NCBI GenBank assembly: GCA_023091665.1
Contig: JALJCQ010000012.1
Coordinates: 558,001 to 622,000 of the forward strand
DNA: 64,000 bases
Direction of reading: 5' to 3'
Source: Pythium myriotylum
Lineage: Eukaryota > Oomycota > Peronosporomycetes > Pythiales > Pythiaceae
Shown: piece after piece, positions 41,302 to 50,781 of the stretch
Layout of the letters: every line of letters starts with the position of its first letter
How positions within the stretch are numbered: position 1 is the first letter of the stretch
Position numbers and translations under genes: made by a program
Notes under the pieces: generated by a model
Database searches by the model: none
Told to the model about the DNA's origin: nothing
Seen by the model: the letters and a program-made list of their open reading frames with translations, nothing else

Positions 41302-43849
41302 CTACGGTCTGGGCGTGACGACTTGCGACGGCAGCGAGAGCACGAGGATGCGGCCTTCGTTGGTGCCGCAGAGCACGGCGTGTCGAGAAGGCCAGTACTG
41401 CATGCATCGCAGGTGGTGGCAGTGGCTGCAGGCACGGAGGCAAGTGAGTACCTCGAAGATTCGTATCAGACACAGCATCAGGGAGCTAGCTACTCACTGA
41501 GTCCGGTAGATCAGCTTGCCGTACGCGCCGTAGTCGCTGCAGTCCTTGTCGTCGTAGTCTGTGTAATCCCAGGCGGTGATGGTGCCGTCAGCCGCGGCAC
41601 ATAGCACGGCTCCGGTGTCTTGGACAACGTCCACGGCGATGATCGCCGAGCCCGTGCCAGACGAGGAACTCGAGCCAGGCGACCGCAGCACTGCAAGTTC
41701 GTACGGATCCGGGAGATTGATGCAGTTCCACATCTTGACAGTCGTGTCGTCTGAGCCTGTGATGACAAAGCAGCCGTGGCGAGCGATGCTCGAGATCATG
41801 TCGTCGTGGGCCTTCCAGGCTTTCGTAACAGCCTTCTTGGCGATGGTCCAAATCCCCAGTCGACCAGTCTGCGAGCCGACCACGAGAAACTCGCAGCCTC
41901 CGTTCAAGCTGATAAAATCACCTTTAGAAAAGAGAATCGCCGAAAGCTCATCGCGTCGCGTGAGGTCAGTCGAAAGTGCGATTGGCATCGAATGCGTGAA
42001 CGTGAGCGAGTCGAGACCCAGTTCCCACATGCTAAGATTGCCATCAATGTCTCCAGCGAACACAAACTCCTGATCTCGTACCAAACCCGTCGCGAGGCAC
42101 GTGACAGCACTCTTGGACGGCAGCGATGCTGAGACAAACTGTCCTGAATGGATGCTCCAGGCTTTGATGAGCCCACGCTCGTGGCCAGTTATGATTTTTG
42201 CAAACCTTTTGGATGTCGCCACACATGTGATCTCGGACTGCCGCTCTTCAAATCCAAACGCGGCCTTCATATCGTATGCATCCCAGCAGCGCAGCGTATT
42301 ATCCAGAGACACACTGAAGTACCGGCTCGAGATCGCAGTGCTGCCGTCTTGCTCCTGATTTCGGTCCATCAAAATCTCGTCTCGTAACACCGCGAAGCCG
42401 ACGATCGCGTCCGAGTGACCAGTGCATTCACCGTACCCAACGTCGCGGTTTACTCGCCACTGCTTCATTCCGTTCGGAATACCTACAAAGAGCCAGTCGC
42501 TTGCTGCGTGCAAGTAGATCGAGAGCAACGGCGTGCCACGCGGCGCCATCTTCTCCTTCGTGACCCACTTGTCGTGGAGAACGTCCCACACGTGGACAAA
42601 GCCCACGGCATCCGATAAGAAGAGCCATTGACCGCCTCGTGAATCCCATGCACAGCTCGTAAAACGAGTGTTGTTGCAGTTGGCGATCGTGGTCGACAAG
42701 GTCCCACTCATCGCGTCGAGCACGTGAGCCTTTTGGTCAAAGCCTAGTGAGACCACTAAATTGTTTTCGCAAATGAGTTGTAAATGGACGACGCCGAGCG
42801 AGTGGAAATGCGAGTGCTTGCGCTTGAGCTTGAACTGAGGTCTCGTGACTGCGGTTCCCACCTTGGTCAGCGTCGTCGAAGTTTCTGGTGTTGCGCCTTC
42901 ATCATCTACCGATAGCCCGCTGGTATAGTGCGAGAGATTCCCGCACGAGTCACCCACAAACAATGAGCACGACATCGCGGCGTCACGAATGCAGAGACTA
43001 GTAGGCCAGCAGTTGGTCGTCGTCATTGAGATGGTCTGCGCCACGACGAACCATGGATACAGCAGCAGTCCCCGTCCTTCTGCTGGGAACCAGATCTTGA
43101 TCGAGTAGTCTAAGCTGCAGCTCACGAGTCCTTGACGCTGCTGCTGCGTGACAAGCCGTATCCCCGTGACGCTCGCCTCGTGGGCCGGGATAGTTTGCAC
43201 ACAAAAGTGGTCGTGGCGATCTCCGTGGAGTTGCTGCTCGGCTTCAGTGCCACGCCACGGATCCCATATCTTAATGGATCGGTCAGCTGAGCCAGACACA
43301 AGAAGCCCATCTTTGGCCAGCGCTGCACTAAACTCCAGCGCCAGTACTGCACCAGAGTGCCCTCGAAGATTCACGTACTATGTGTGATACATTGTCAGTA
43401 AAGGAGCCGAGTGAAAGCAGAGACCCACTGGAATACATTGAGTGGAGTTATGCTCGAGGATTGCTGGATCTTCCAGTGGAGAATCGTGCCGTCGTGCTAA
43501 TGTAAATCTCATATTCGTGAGTACCATTGGTTAGCAAAGCATGCCAGCCACACGTACACGACCACCAAAGATGCCTTTTTCAGGAACTACTCGGAAGCTT
43601 TCGAATGTTGCGCCTGCATCTGCTGTCTGCGGTCAGCACCCTTCTTGTTAAATCCTTCGACGTCATGGAACCACGGTAACAGCTAACCGGCGGCAGATAT
43701 TCGGGCTCCAGCACCCTTGAAATCCGACTTCCTGCGCTTCCTCGCAGCGTGCGACTACTGAGTGCACCGTCTTCGCTAACCGTGGCAACGTGATTCTCCT
43801 CGGCAGCAGCATCCGCAGCCGCATAAACTTCCACGGGCACAAACTCCAT
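41302..43849 (-). CDS. WD40-repeat protein (five exons)
   Basis: The main exon (43377-41498) encodes about 625 aa of WD40 repeats, e.g. GSADRSIKIWDPW, GSDDTTVKMWNCI and ADGTITAWDYTDY. It has no ATG at its beginning, so upstream exons were sought. 43849-43672 (MEFVPVEVYAAAD), 43613-43558 and 43496-43425 (HDGTILHWKIQ) join in phase and add a further WD-like strand. A last exon, 41425-41302, ends YWPSRHAVLCGTNEGRILVL before the stop. The total is about 769 aa, probably two beta-propellers acting as a protein-interaction scaffold. The intron before the main exon would be only 47 bp. The first three exons are less certain than the last two. Specific role unknown. Confidence 0.75.
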
Positions 43850-44189
43850 CAGCGCTGTTATCCAAAAATGGCTAGTATTGCGACCGTTGTGAGTCGACAA
43901 GCCGTCCGAGGGTAACAGTGAAATGATCACTTGCTCTCGTCAATTGATCATTCACAGTTCTATATCCTCGGCAATCTGCGGCATCACAAGCACTATGCGT
44001 TGAGTATGCTGGGTTCTTAAGAGTTGAAATGCTGGCCTCAAGCGCATCATGTAAAACACCAAGACTGGCCAATACCCCAGCCTTGCGATCAGAACGCTTC
44101 AAGTACGTCTGTTCATCAGCCAAATCACGGGATATCGTTCACGAGAAAACGACCAGTACCACGGAAATGTTACTTGCAGCCGATCTCTA
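43850..44189. other. Intergenic, MnmE to WD40
   Basis: 340 bases between two genes on the same strand; nothing recognised apart from the presumed WD40 promoter. Confidence 0.4.
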
Positions 44190-46021
44190 TTACTTGCCGA
44201 TGCAGAAATCTGAAAACAACACGTCCAACACATCTTCAACGTCGACGCGACCCAAAATGCGACCGATCGAGGTAACAGCTCGTCGAAGATCCTCGGCGGC
44301 GATCTCGCTCTGTTCTGGATACTCGAGGAACTGCTCCAGGCATTTCAAACACTCGGTGAGATGCTGGCGGTGGCGTTCACGCGTGATGATCGCGCCGCTT
44401 GTACCAGTAGAAGACTCATTCTGGAGCCGTTTCTTTACAGAAGAAGCGAGCTCGTCCACGAGCGTATCAATGCCCTCGTTGGCTACGCAAGAGATGACGA
44501 GCACGCGGCAACGAATCTCTCGCCGTTCGAGGGCGGCCACTAGAGGCTGTACTGACGCTTCTCGGGCGGTTGCTTGATCCACTTTGTTGAGAACGAGCAA
44601 AGTATTGTCATTGTTCAAGTACTGCAGATACTCCTCCGTGAAAAGATCATCCGCGTCCTGGCACCATAGCAACCACCGTCAGGATCATGGGATCAAAACG
44701 CCGAACACGCAAGCATGGACACAACACTACCTGAACGTCCATCATGACCACGCGGATGTCGGCTTCGGCAGCGCACTGTTGTGCTCTCAGCACACCTTCT
44801 TTTTCCACGACGTCTTCGGTCTCTCGCAAGCCGGCAGTGTCGCTCACAAGCACGGGGTACCCAGCGATGTTGAGTGGCACTCGGACGATATCGCGCGTCG
44901 TACCGGCAATCGACGAGACGATAGCGGCTGGCCTTCGCGCTAGGATGTTGAGCAGACTGCTCTTGCCGGCGTTCGGAGGACCAACGATCGCCACTTGGAC
45001 GCCATTGCGGAGGATCTCGCCACGGCGACCATCAGCTAAGTGCGTGCGAATTGACTCCGCCAGGGCCTTGACTCTATATCCAACAACAATTTAAACAAAA
45101 CCAACTTGAAGGAGATATGGCAAGACCCACCTCGTGACGGCCGCGAGGTACGCGTCATCCGACACGTCGTCTTCGTCGTCGCCAAAGTCGATCATGGCTT
45201 CCGCATGTGCAAGGCAGCGCACAAGCTCGTCCCTCCATTGCTCATAAACCTCGCCGATATCTCCTGACAGCTGCCGTAGAGCCTGGGAACGCTGAGCTTC
45301 TGTTTCAGCGCTCAGCAAATCCGCGAGGCCTTCAACCTGCATCAGATCGATCTTGTTGTTCTCGAACGCGCGCTCCGTGAACTCGCCAGCCTCCGCAGCT
45401 CGACAGTGCTACATGTCAACAGTATTGTCAGTCCAAGAAAAGCGAAAGAACAGTCCGCCAACTGAAACTCACAGGAATCTGGCTCAGCGCCTCGAGCACG
45501 CCAGAGACCACGGCGACGCTGCCATGGACGTGGAACTCGACCACATCTTCACCCGTAAAGCTGTCTCCCACCCACAACAGACCACGCACCCTCGTTTAGC
45601 ACACACATCTTTGACTGCCATTGCTCGAAGAAAGCCATCTCGAAAGCGTACCTGTTTGGCTGCGGAAAGTACAGCGCCAGTGCTTCGTCCAGCTTCTCGC
45701 CGCTCGCCGGGTGGTACAGACTGCGGAACGCTGCGCTGCTCGTCCCCATAACCACAACCACATCCATGAGCATACCTATCCGTAACAATTGTCATCTTCT
45801 CTGCAGCAGCAGTCGCCGTACCGTCGTGGTGCTGGCAGTCGCTGCTGCCGCGTGAGCTCGCGCAGACACGTGGGCGCTTGGTCGCCCGACACGCGCACGA
45901 CCGCCACGCCGGCTTTGCCCTCAGCGCTCGAGAGCGCGAAGATCGTTTCGCTCTCGAATGTGCGCGTCGCGAGCGCACGCGCTGAGGCCACGCGACGCAC
46001 AGCACGAGCCACTCGCAGCAT
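44190..46021 (-). CDS. mnmE: Mitochondrial tRNA modification GTPase MnmE (six exons)
   Basis: Exons 46021-45822, 45738-45652, 45560-45473, 45408-45131, 45073-44731 and 44657-44190 join in phase to about 487 aa. With MnmG, MnmE makes the 5-carbon modification of wobble U34 in organellar tRNAs. The N-terminus is Arg/Ala-rich without acids, like a mitochondrial presequence. The formyl-THF-binding domain follows ([52 protein letters not shown]). The G domain has the P-loop [24 protein letters not shown] and NKVD. The protein ends in FCIGK with the catalytic Cys. Length and domain order match GTPBP3/MSS1. All five introns are 66-86 bp with GT-AG ends. Confidence 0.95.
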
Positions 46022-47099
46022 TGGTGTTGGAGCTGCTCACGAGACCAAGTTGCTGGAGTTGGGGCGACGTAAGAGGATAATATCCAAAGAAAATGCCGAT
46101 ATTCTTATTTTAGCCAATCCGAGTAGATAACGAACGGGATAATCACTCAGGTGAGCTGTTGAGAAAGGCGGTCAGCCATCTGACCGAGGTTGGGTGGGCA
46201 GCATCCCGGACATCGACTCGGCTGGTGGGTTCACACGAGCGTCTTCTGTTGAATGTGACCCAGCATCGAGGCATTCGGAGACTGACAGCTCAAACAAGCT
46301 ACTTACTGTAGTCTGCCTATCGTGGCGAGCCTTGGCATTGCTTGGGTCACCTGCGTCACTCCATCAACGTTTTCCGTATTGATGGATGTTTCCGAGGGTG
46401 TAAGATAGTCTTTCGGTTCATCGACTCCAACTCCTACACTCTTGTCAGTAAATGGAGAAGACAGGAAGGCCTGGAAGCCGTGTCGCGACCGAATTCACGG
46501 CTATCGACAAGCTCAACGCACTCGCGCTTGTGCGTCGACCCGGAGTTTTTTTGCCTCGACCCGCGCACAAAGGTGGCGTGAGGTGCTCGGGGCCGATTAA
46601 CACGACCTTCCCGAGATGAGTCTGGCGAGTTTCGGTTGCGAGATCATCGCGTCGAAGAACCAAACAAAATGCACAGGCTCTCACCAAGAGGCTGAAGAAG
46701 GCCTTTTTAAAAATCTCTTGAGCTGACCTGGGTCAAACTTCGGTTAACAAAAGCTCTTCATCGGACTCGTCGCCGTGCTTCAGTGTTTCTGAAGCGAGCA
46801 AGCGAACTGCGACCTCACGTCCTGTACACACTCCACCTCCTGTGGTCATAGATACTGTACTCAGCGGAGAAGATCCTTAAGGCCAACTGTCGTCAAAGAC
46901 GAAGATGGAGGGACCACCAGCACACGGATATGTTGCCGATCTGTTGCGTATCTATTTTCAGCCAATCAAAAGCGTCTGTGCGTCATCATTCGGCGGATTG
47001 CTCGTTGAACTTCTGAGGAGCTCCTCCATGTTTGATGGGAAAGGGTCCGCCGATCGGTCTCACTTGCTCCCCGCATTCTCACGAGAAGAGCTCACCCGA
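46022..47099. other. Divergent intergenic region, MnmE / Mpo1-like
   Basis: About 1.1 kb between head-to-head genes. An open frame from ATG 46905 is in phase with the Mpo1-like gene but precedes the probable transcription start, so it was not included. No other feature was recognised. Confidence 0.45.
47058..47080 (+). promoter_or_regulatory. Initiator-like sequence before Mpo1-like gene
   Basis: TCTCACTTGC matches the YTCANTYY initiator pattern and is followed by GCATTCTC, within 20-43 bases of ATG 47100. If used, it rules out the upstream in-frame ATG at 46905. Tentative. Confidence 0.3.
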
Positions 47100-47739
47100 A
47101 TGGGCAAGCACGTGGGCCACACGACGCAGTTCCTGCGCCCGCAGTGGGCCGTGCTGGGCGCGGCGCTCGCGCTGCTCTCGCTCGGCGCGCCGGCCATTCT
47201 CGACGCGATGCCCAAGCGAACGCCGTCGCCGCGCAAGCCGTTCGCAGACATCGGCTCGTTCTGGCCGCAGTAGTGCGTCACGTCCGATCGATACGCATGC
47301 GTTAGTGTATTTGTGGGTTAACTTAGTCACTTCTCTATGGTACAGTATGCGCGAGCACCAGAACGAGACGTCCGTGAGTCTGCACGCGACCGGCACGTCG
47401 ATCATCCTGCTGCTCGTGCTGGCCAATCCGGAGCTGCTGGGCGCCGGCGTCTTGGCCATCAAGTTCGGCCAGCTCGCGTTCGCGGCGTTCCGCCATTTGG
47501 ACCACGGACTCGCCGAGGCCGCGTCCGTGCTCGTCGTGTTTTTCCTTGCCAACAAGTTTTTGGGCGGCAGCACCAAGAAGGCGCTGCTCGTGCTCTTTAT
47601 CGGGTATGCGTTTGCCTGGGTGGGCCATTTTTTCTTCGAGATGAACAAGCCGGCGACCTTTGTCTACCCGACATACTCGCTCGTCTGCGACTTCCTCATG
47701 TGGACCGAAGTCATGACTGGCATGTCGATCTCGTTCTAG
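47100..47739 (+). CDS. Mpo1-like/DUF962 membrane protein (two exons)
   Basis: Exons 47100-47272 and 47346-47739 join within a Tyr codon to 188 aa. The junction yields SFWPQYMREHQN, which fits the family's opening pattern of a Tyr/His-rich segment, followed by LHATGTS. Later motifs GYAFAWVGHFFFE, NKPATF, YPTYSLVCDFLMW are diagnostic for DUF962. The yeast homologue Mpo1 is an ER Fe(II)-dependent dioxygenase that alpha-oxidises 2-hydroxy fatty acids from phytosphingosine breakdown; the conserved His residues are its likely iron ligands. Four to five hydrophobic segments, the first in exon 1. An in-frame N-terminal extension to ATG 46905 is possible but less likely. Confidence 0.88.
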
Positions 47740-47753
47740 ATCGAATTGCCCAT

Positions 47754-49121
47754 CTAGATCGGCAAGGTCACGCCGTCAAAGTAGTCGAGCATGTCGTCGA
47801 TCTCGGTCGATTGAAATGCATCCTCGTCTTTTGCCATAGTTGCTTGGTCTTGCTTCACCGTGTCATTTACAGGTGACAACGGTTCTTTAGGTGCCGATGG
47901 CGGGTTCCCTGTTGTCGCAGGAGGGACAGCCTCGGTGCTTACCGCAGGTTTGCGCTGGCTCACGGGAGAGGCGGGCAACACGAGCGGCGCGAGCGGCGGC
48001 GACACGAGGTCCAGCTTAAACTCGTCCGATTCGATCTCCGAGAGCTGCGTCAACGAGTGGCGAGACCGCGACGTCCGGGGCGGCGAGAGCGACGGCGCGC
48101 GTGGTCGCGTATGGGCCATGAGCACTGGCGCCGGCGGAAGCACCGACGGCGCCGACGACATGGCGCGCTGCCGCGATTTGCGTAGCTTGGGCTTGCTCTC
48201 TTCGCAGAGCGAGGACCGCGACGGAGGCGGCTTGCTCGACTCCATGAGCTTGTGTCGGATCTCCTCGACGCGCTGCTTCATGAGCATGGTCGGCTGCAGG
48301 AACGACTTGGTCTCGAGCTTGGCGTGCTCGAGCGAGAGGTCGATGTCGGCCACGGTCTTCCGCCGGCCCGCGAGTCGCGAGTTCTGTTGCTGGAGCTGAA
48401 GCTGGTGTGCCTGCCAGCGCATAGACCGGCTGCTCTCGGTCGGCCCGTGGTAGCGGCTTCGCGTCACGAGCTTGGTCACGGCCTGTTCGCGGCGCCGCTC
48501 TTGCATCTTGACGCGGTCGCTGCCTGCTTCGCGCATCTCGAAAAGCGCGCGTGAGATCGGACGCAGCTTGACGTCGTCGTGGGCCGCGAGCGCGGCTTCC
48601 TCGGTCGGGTCGTAGAGCCAGACGCTCGAGCGCGCGCCGTGCTTGGGCGTCGACGGCGAGTGCGGGCTCTGGTTGTCCTGCGCGAGCAGCCACGACGTGA
48701 GCAGCTGTCTCGCGTAGACGACGCCGTCGAAGGGCGGCCGCGTCGCGCAGACCTCGACGCAGTCGTCGCACTCGACGAGCGCGAGCTCCATGGACTCAGC
48801 GGTCGCGACTCGGCGCTGCGAGCCGGCGCAGTCGAGCCGCGTGCCCACGAGCAGCGTGCGCGTCTGCGCACTCACGAGCTTGGCCCAGTCGTTGGCGATC
48901 GCGTCGAACGTCGCGCGGTTGGTGAGGTCGTAGACGAGCACGACCACGTCGCCGCGCGCGCACTCGCCGCGCCAGCGCTCGGGGTCGCTACAGAGCGCGA
49001 TCGTGGCCTGCGCGGCGGGCCACTCGAGCTGCTGCGCCGCGCCGCGCTTGGCGCCCAGCGCCGTCGCCAGGCTCTTCTTGCCGCTGCCGGCGCTCCCGAC
49101 GACCCACACGCGGCGCCGCAT
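47754..49121 (-). CDS. Ras-like GTPase domain with long disordered tail
   Basis: A 455-aa single-exon protein from ATG 49121; upstream codons in the open frame begin with TTG. Residues 1-160 resemble a small GTPase: P-loop GSAGSGKKSLATAL, a strand ending VVVLVYDLTNRATFD, and GTRLD in place of NKxD. The switch II DxxG is missing: the region reads ALCSDPERW. GTP hydrolysis is therefore doubtful and it may be a pseudo-GTPase. Residues 170-455 are polar and probably disordered or helical, with a QAHQLQLQQQN segment, several Ser/Pro-rich stretches and an acidic end (DDMLDYFDGVTLPI). Function unknown. It overlaps nothing and is convergent with the Mpo1-like gene, 14 bases away. Confidence 0.7.
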   Translation of the reverse strand: MRRRVWVVGSAGSGKKSLATALGAKRGAAQQLEWPAAQATIALCSDPERWRGECARGDVVVLVYDLTNRATFDAIANDWAKLVSAQTRTLLVGTRLDCAGSQRRVATAESMELALVECDDCVEVCATRPPFDGVVYARQLLTSWLLAQDNQSPHSPSTPKHGARSSVWLYDPTEEAALAAHDDVKLRPISRALFEMREAGSDRVKMQERRREQAVTKLVTRSRYHGPTESSRSMRWQAHQLQLQQQNSRLAGRRKTVADIDLSLEHAKLETKSFLQPTMLMKQRVEEIRHKLMESSKPPPSRSSLCEESKPKLRKSRQRAMSSAPSVLPPAPVLMAHTRPRAPSLSPPRTSRSRHSLTQLSEIESDEFKLDLVSPPLAPLVLPASPVSQRKPAVSTEAVPPATTGNPPSAPKEPLSPVNDTVKQDQATMAKDEDAFQSTEIDDMLDYFDGVTLPI

Positions 49122-49612
49122 GTCGCCTCGACTATTCTTGTTCGCAACTGACCGAGAAAAGACCCACGTCGTCGTCAACAGAGAGTCGTGAAGAGAGTCG
49201 TAGTCGAAGAGAGAGAGAGAGAGCCTGGCGCTCGTCGCGGCGTTCCGACGTTCCGACTACTGACGCGCCGCCGGCCCTTTTTGGCTCGAGCCTCGGAGGG
49301 AGCAGGAGGCGGATAACTGTCGGAGTCGGCAGCCGTGTGACCGGCGCAACTGCTGGCGGGCTCCGTTCTGTTTTGCTAGACTGGCTGCTGCGCGTCCCAC
49401 CTCTCGCGCGCGTGCGATCGCCGTGACTCACAGCGAGGAAGCTTCGGCCCACCCCACGGCCTGGCTGCGTGTAATGGCTACACGTGGGGAGCTCCGGATC
49501 TGTTTAGGGATACGGTAAACAGGGTCTAAATACGGTATAGTTGGGGTATGAAGGAGGATATTGGGGTTGAGGAGCTCATCGGGGATATTGGGCAAGAGAG
49601 AGAGAGATCGAG
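49122..49612. other. Divergent intergenic region with GA run
   Basis: 491 bases between head-to-head genes. Contains a short GA microsatellite (about 49208-49222) and a direct run of gtatag/ggtat-type words near 49510-49550. No gene. Confidence 0.4.
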
Positions 49613-50725
49613 ATGGGCGTCGGGGCGTCGCTGGGGGGCGCGCTGGAGGCGATGGACGACGAGCAGCTCACGCGCGTGGTGCAGGAGGTGCGTGTGGGCG
49701 CGCAGCTGCGGCGGGCCAGTCGCGCGACTGACCAGTGCGGACGGGCGACGCAGGCGTACGCGCACGACCCGGCGAGAATGGAGCGCGTGCTCACGGTCGC
49801 CAAGATGCGACATCTTCAAGGTCGGTGCGTGGTGCGGAAGGGTAGGCGTGGATCATTCCTCTGACATGGGGTCGTGTCGGTCGCGGGCGGCTTCTTCAAC
49901 GAAGGCGGCGGCGCGCTCGCGTCGTCGGTCGGTGCAGTCGCGCAAGCCGACGCGAGTCGTGGCGCGACCACGGACGCTGCGCTCTCTGCAAAGTCCAGCG
50001 CCGTGACGCCACCGGCGAGTGCCAGTGCCAGTGGCAGTGGTAGTGCCAGTGGCAGTGGCAGTGGCAGCTCGACACAACTCGACATCGTCGCCACGCCAGT
50101 CGCGACTGTCGATCGCACCGCCGCGTTGTGGACGTTCCCAGGCCACACGTTGCGCGAGCTGCGAGCTGGCCACACGAGCAAGAAGCGGAGCTTGCCCGGC
50201 GCCGACGCGCCGGACTCATCGAGCAACTCGCCCACTGGTGACTCGGGCGTCGATGCCGACGGCTTTCCAATCCTCTACGGCAGCTGTGGGCGCGACAAGA
50301 AGTACGCGCGGTGTTCGGTCTGCTACTTTCGCGGCGTGCGATGCAACACGGCCCACTACTGCGCGTGCTGCCAGCGCCCCGTGTGCGTGCGTCCGCGAAC
50401 GTACCCGGGCGAAGAGCACCCCAAGATCTGCTGGAACGTTCTCCATGTGGACAAGGATATGATTCAACGCGTCGACAAGCGGCGGGCGAGAAAGCTCCAC
50501 GCAGCCGCGCTCGTCACAGACAAGGCAGGCGATAGCGACGAGGACGAGGCGCCGCAGCTGGCCGGATCCAGAGGCAACGACGAAGGCGATCCGAAGAAGT
50601 TCGACCCAGAAAAAGATTCGACGCCAATAGCGACAACAGCGGCCACGGTCGCCGTCTCAGCGTCTGCGACTGACTCAGAGTCACCACCGTCCTTACCAGA
50701 CCCACCAACACATCTACCGGTCTAA
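49613..50725 (+). CDS. Cys-rich protein with PiggyBac-like C-terminal motif
   Basis: ATG 49613 opens a frame interrupted by TGA at 49862, while the same frame continues to 50725. A GT-AG intron 49821-49937 removes the stop and keeps phase, giving 331 aa; this boundary is inferred only from phase. The middle is Ser/Gly-rich (a run coding SASASGSGSASGSGSGSS). Residues near 185-240 hold a Cys cluster: CGRDKKYARCSVCYFRGVR, then YCACCQRPVCV, then CWNVLH. The spacing CxxC...CxxC...C...C..H resembles the zinc-binding C-terminal domain of PiggyBac transposases, but no DDD catalytic domain is present. It may be a domesticated fragment or an unrelated RING-like zinc domain. The tail is acidic and disordered. 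Confidence 0.6.
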
Positions 50726-50781
50726 GTGGGGGAATGAAGTGATCAATGTGTATTGGTGTGTGTGTATGTGGGCGTCATCTG

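Noticed and set aside
46905..47099. Upstream in-frame extension of the Mpo1-like protein
   Set aside because: It is not part of the known family and precedes an initiator-like sequence next to ATG 47100. It remains possible.
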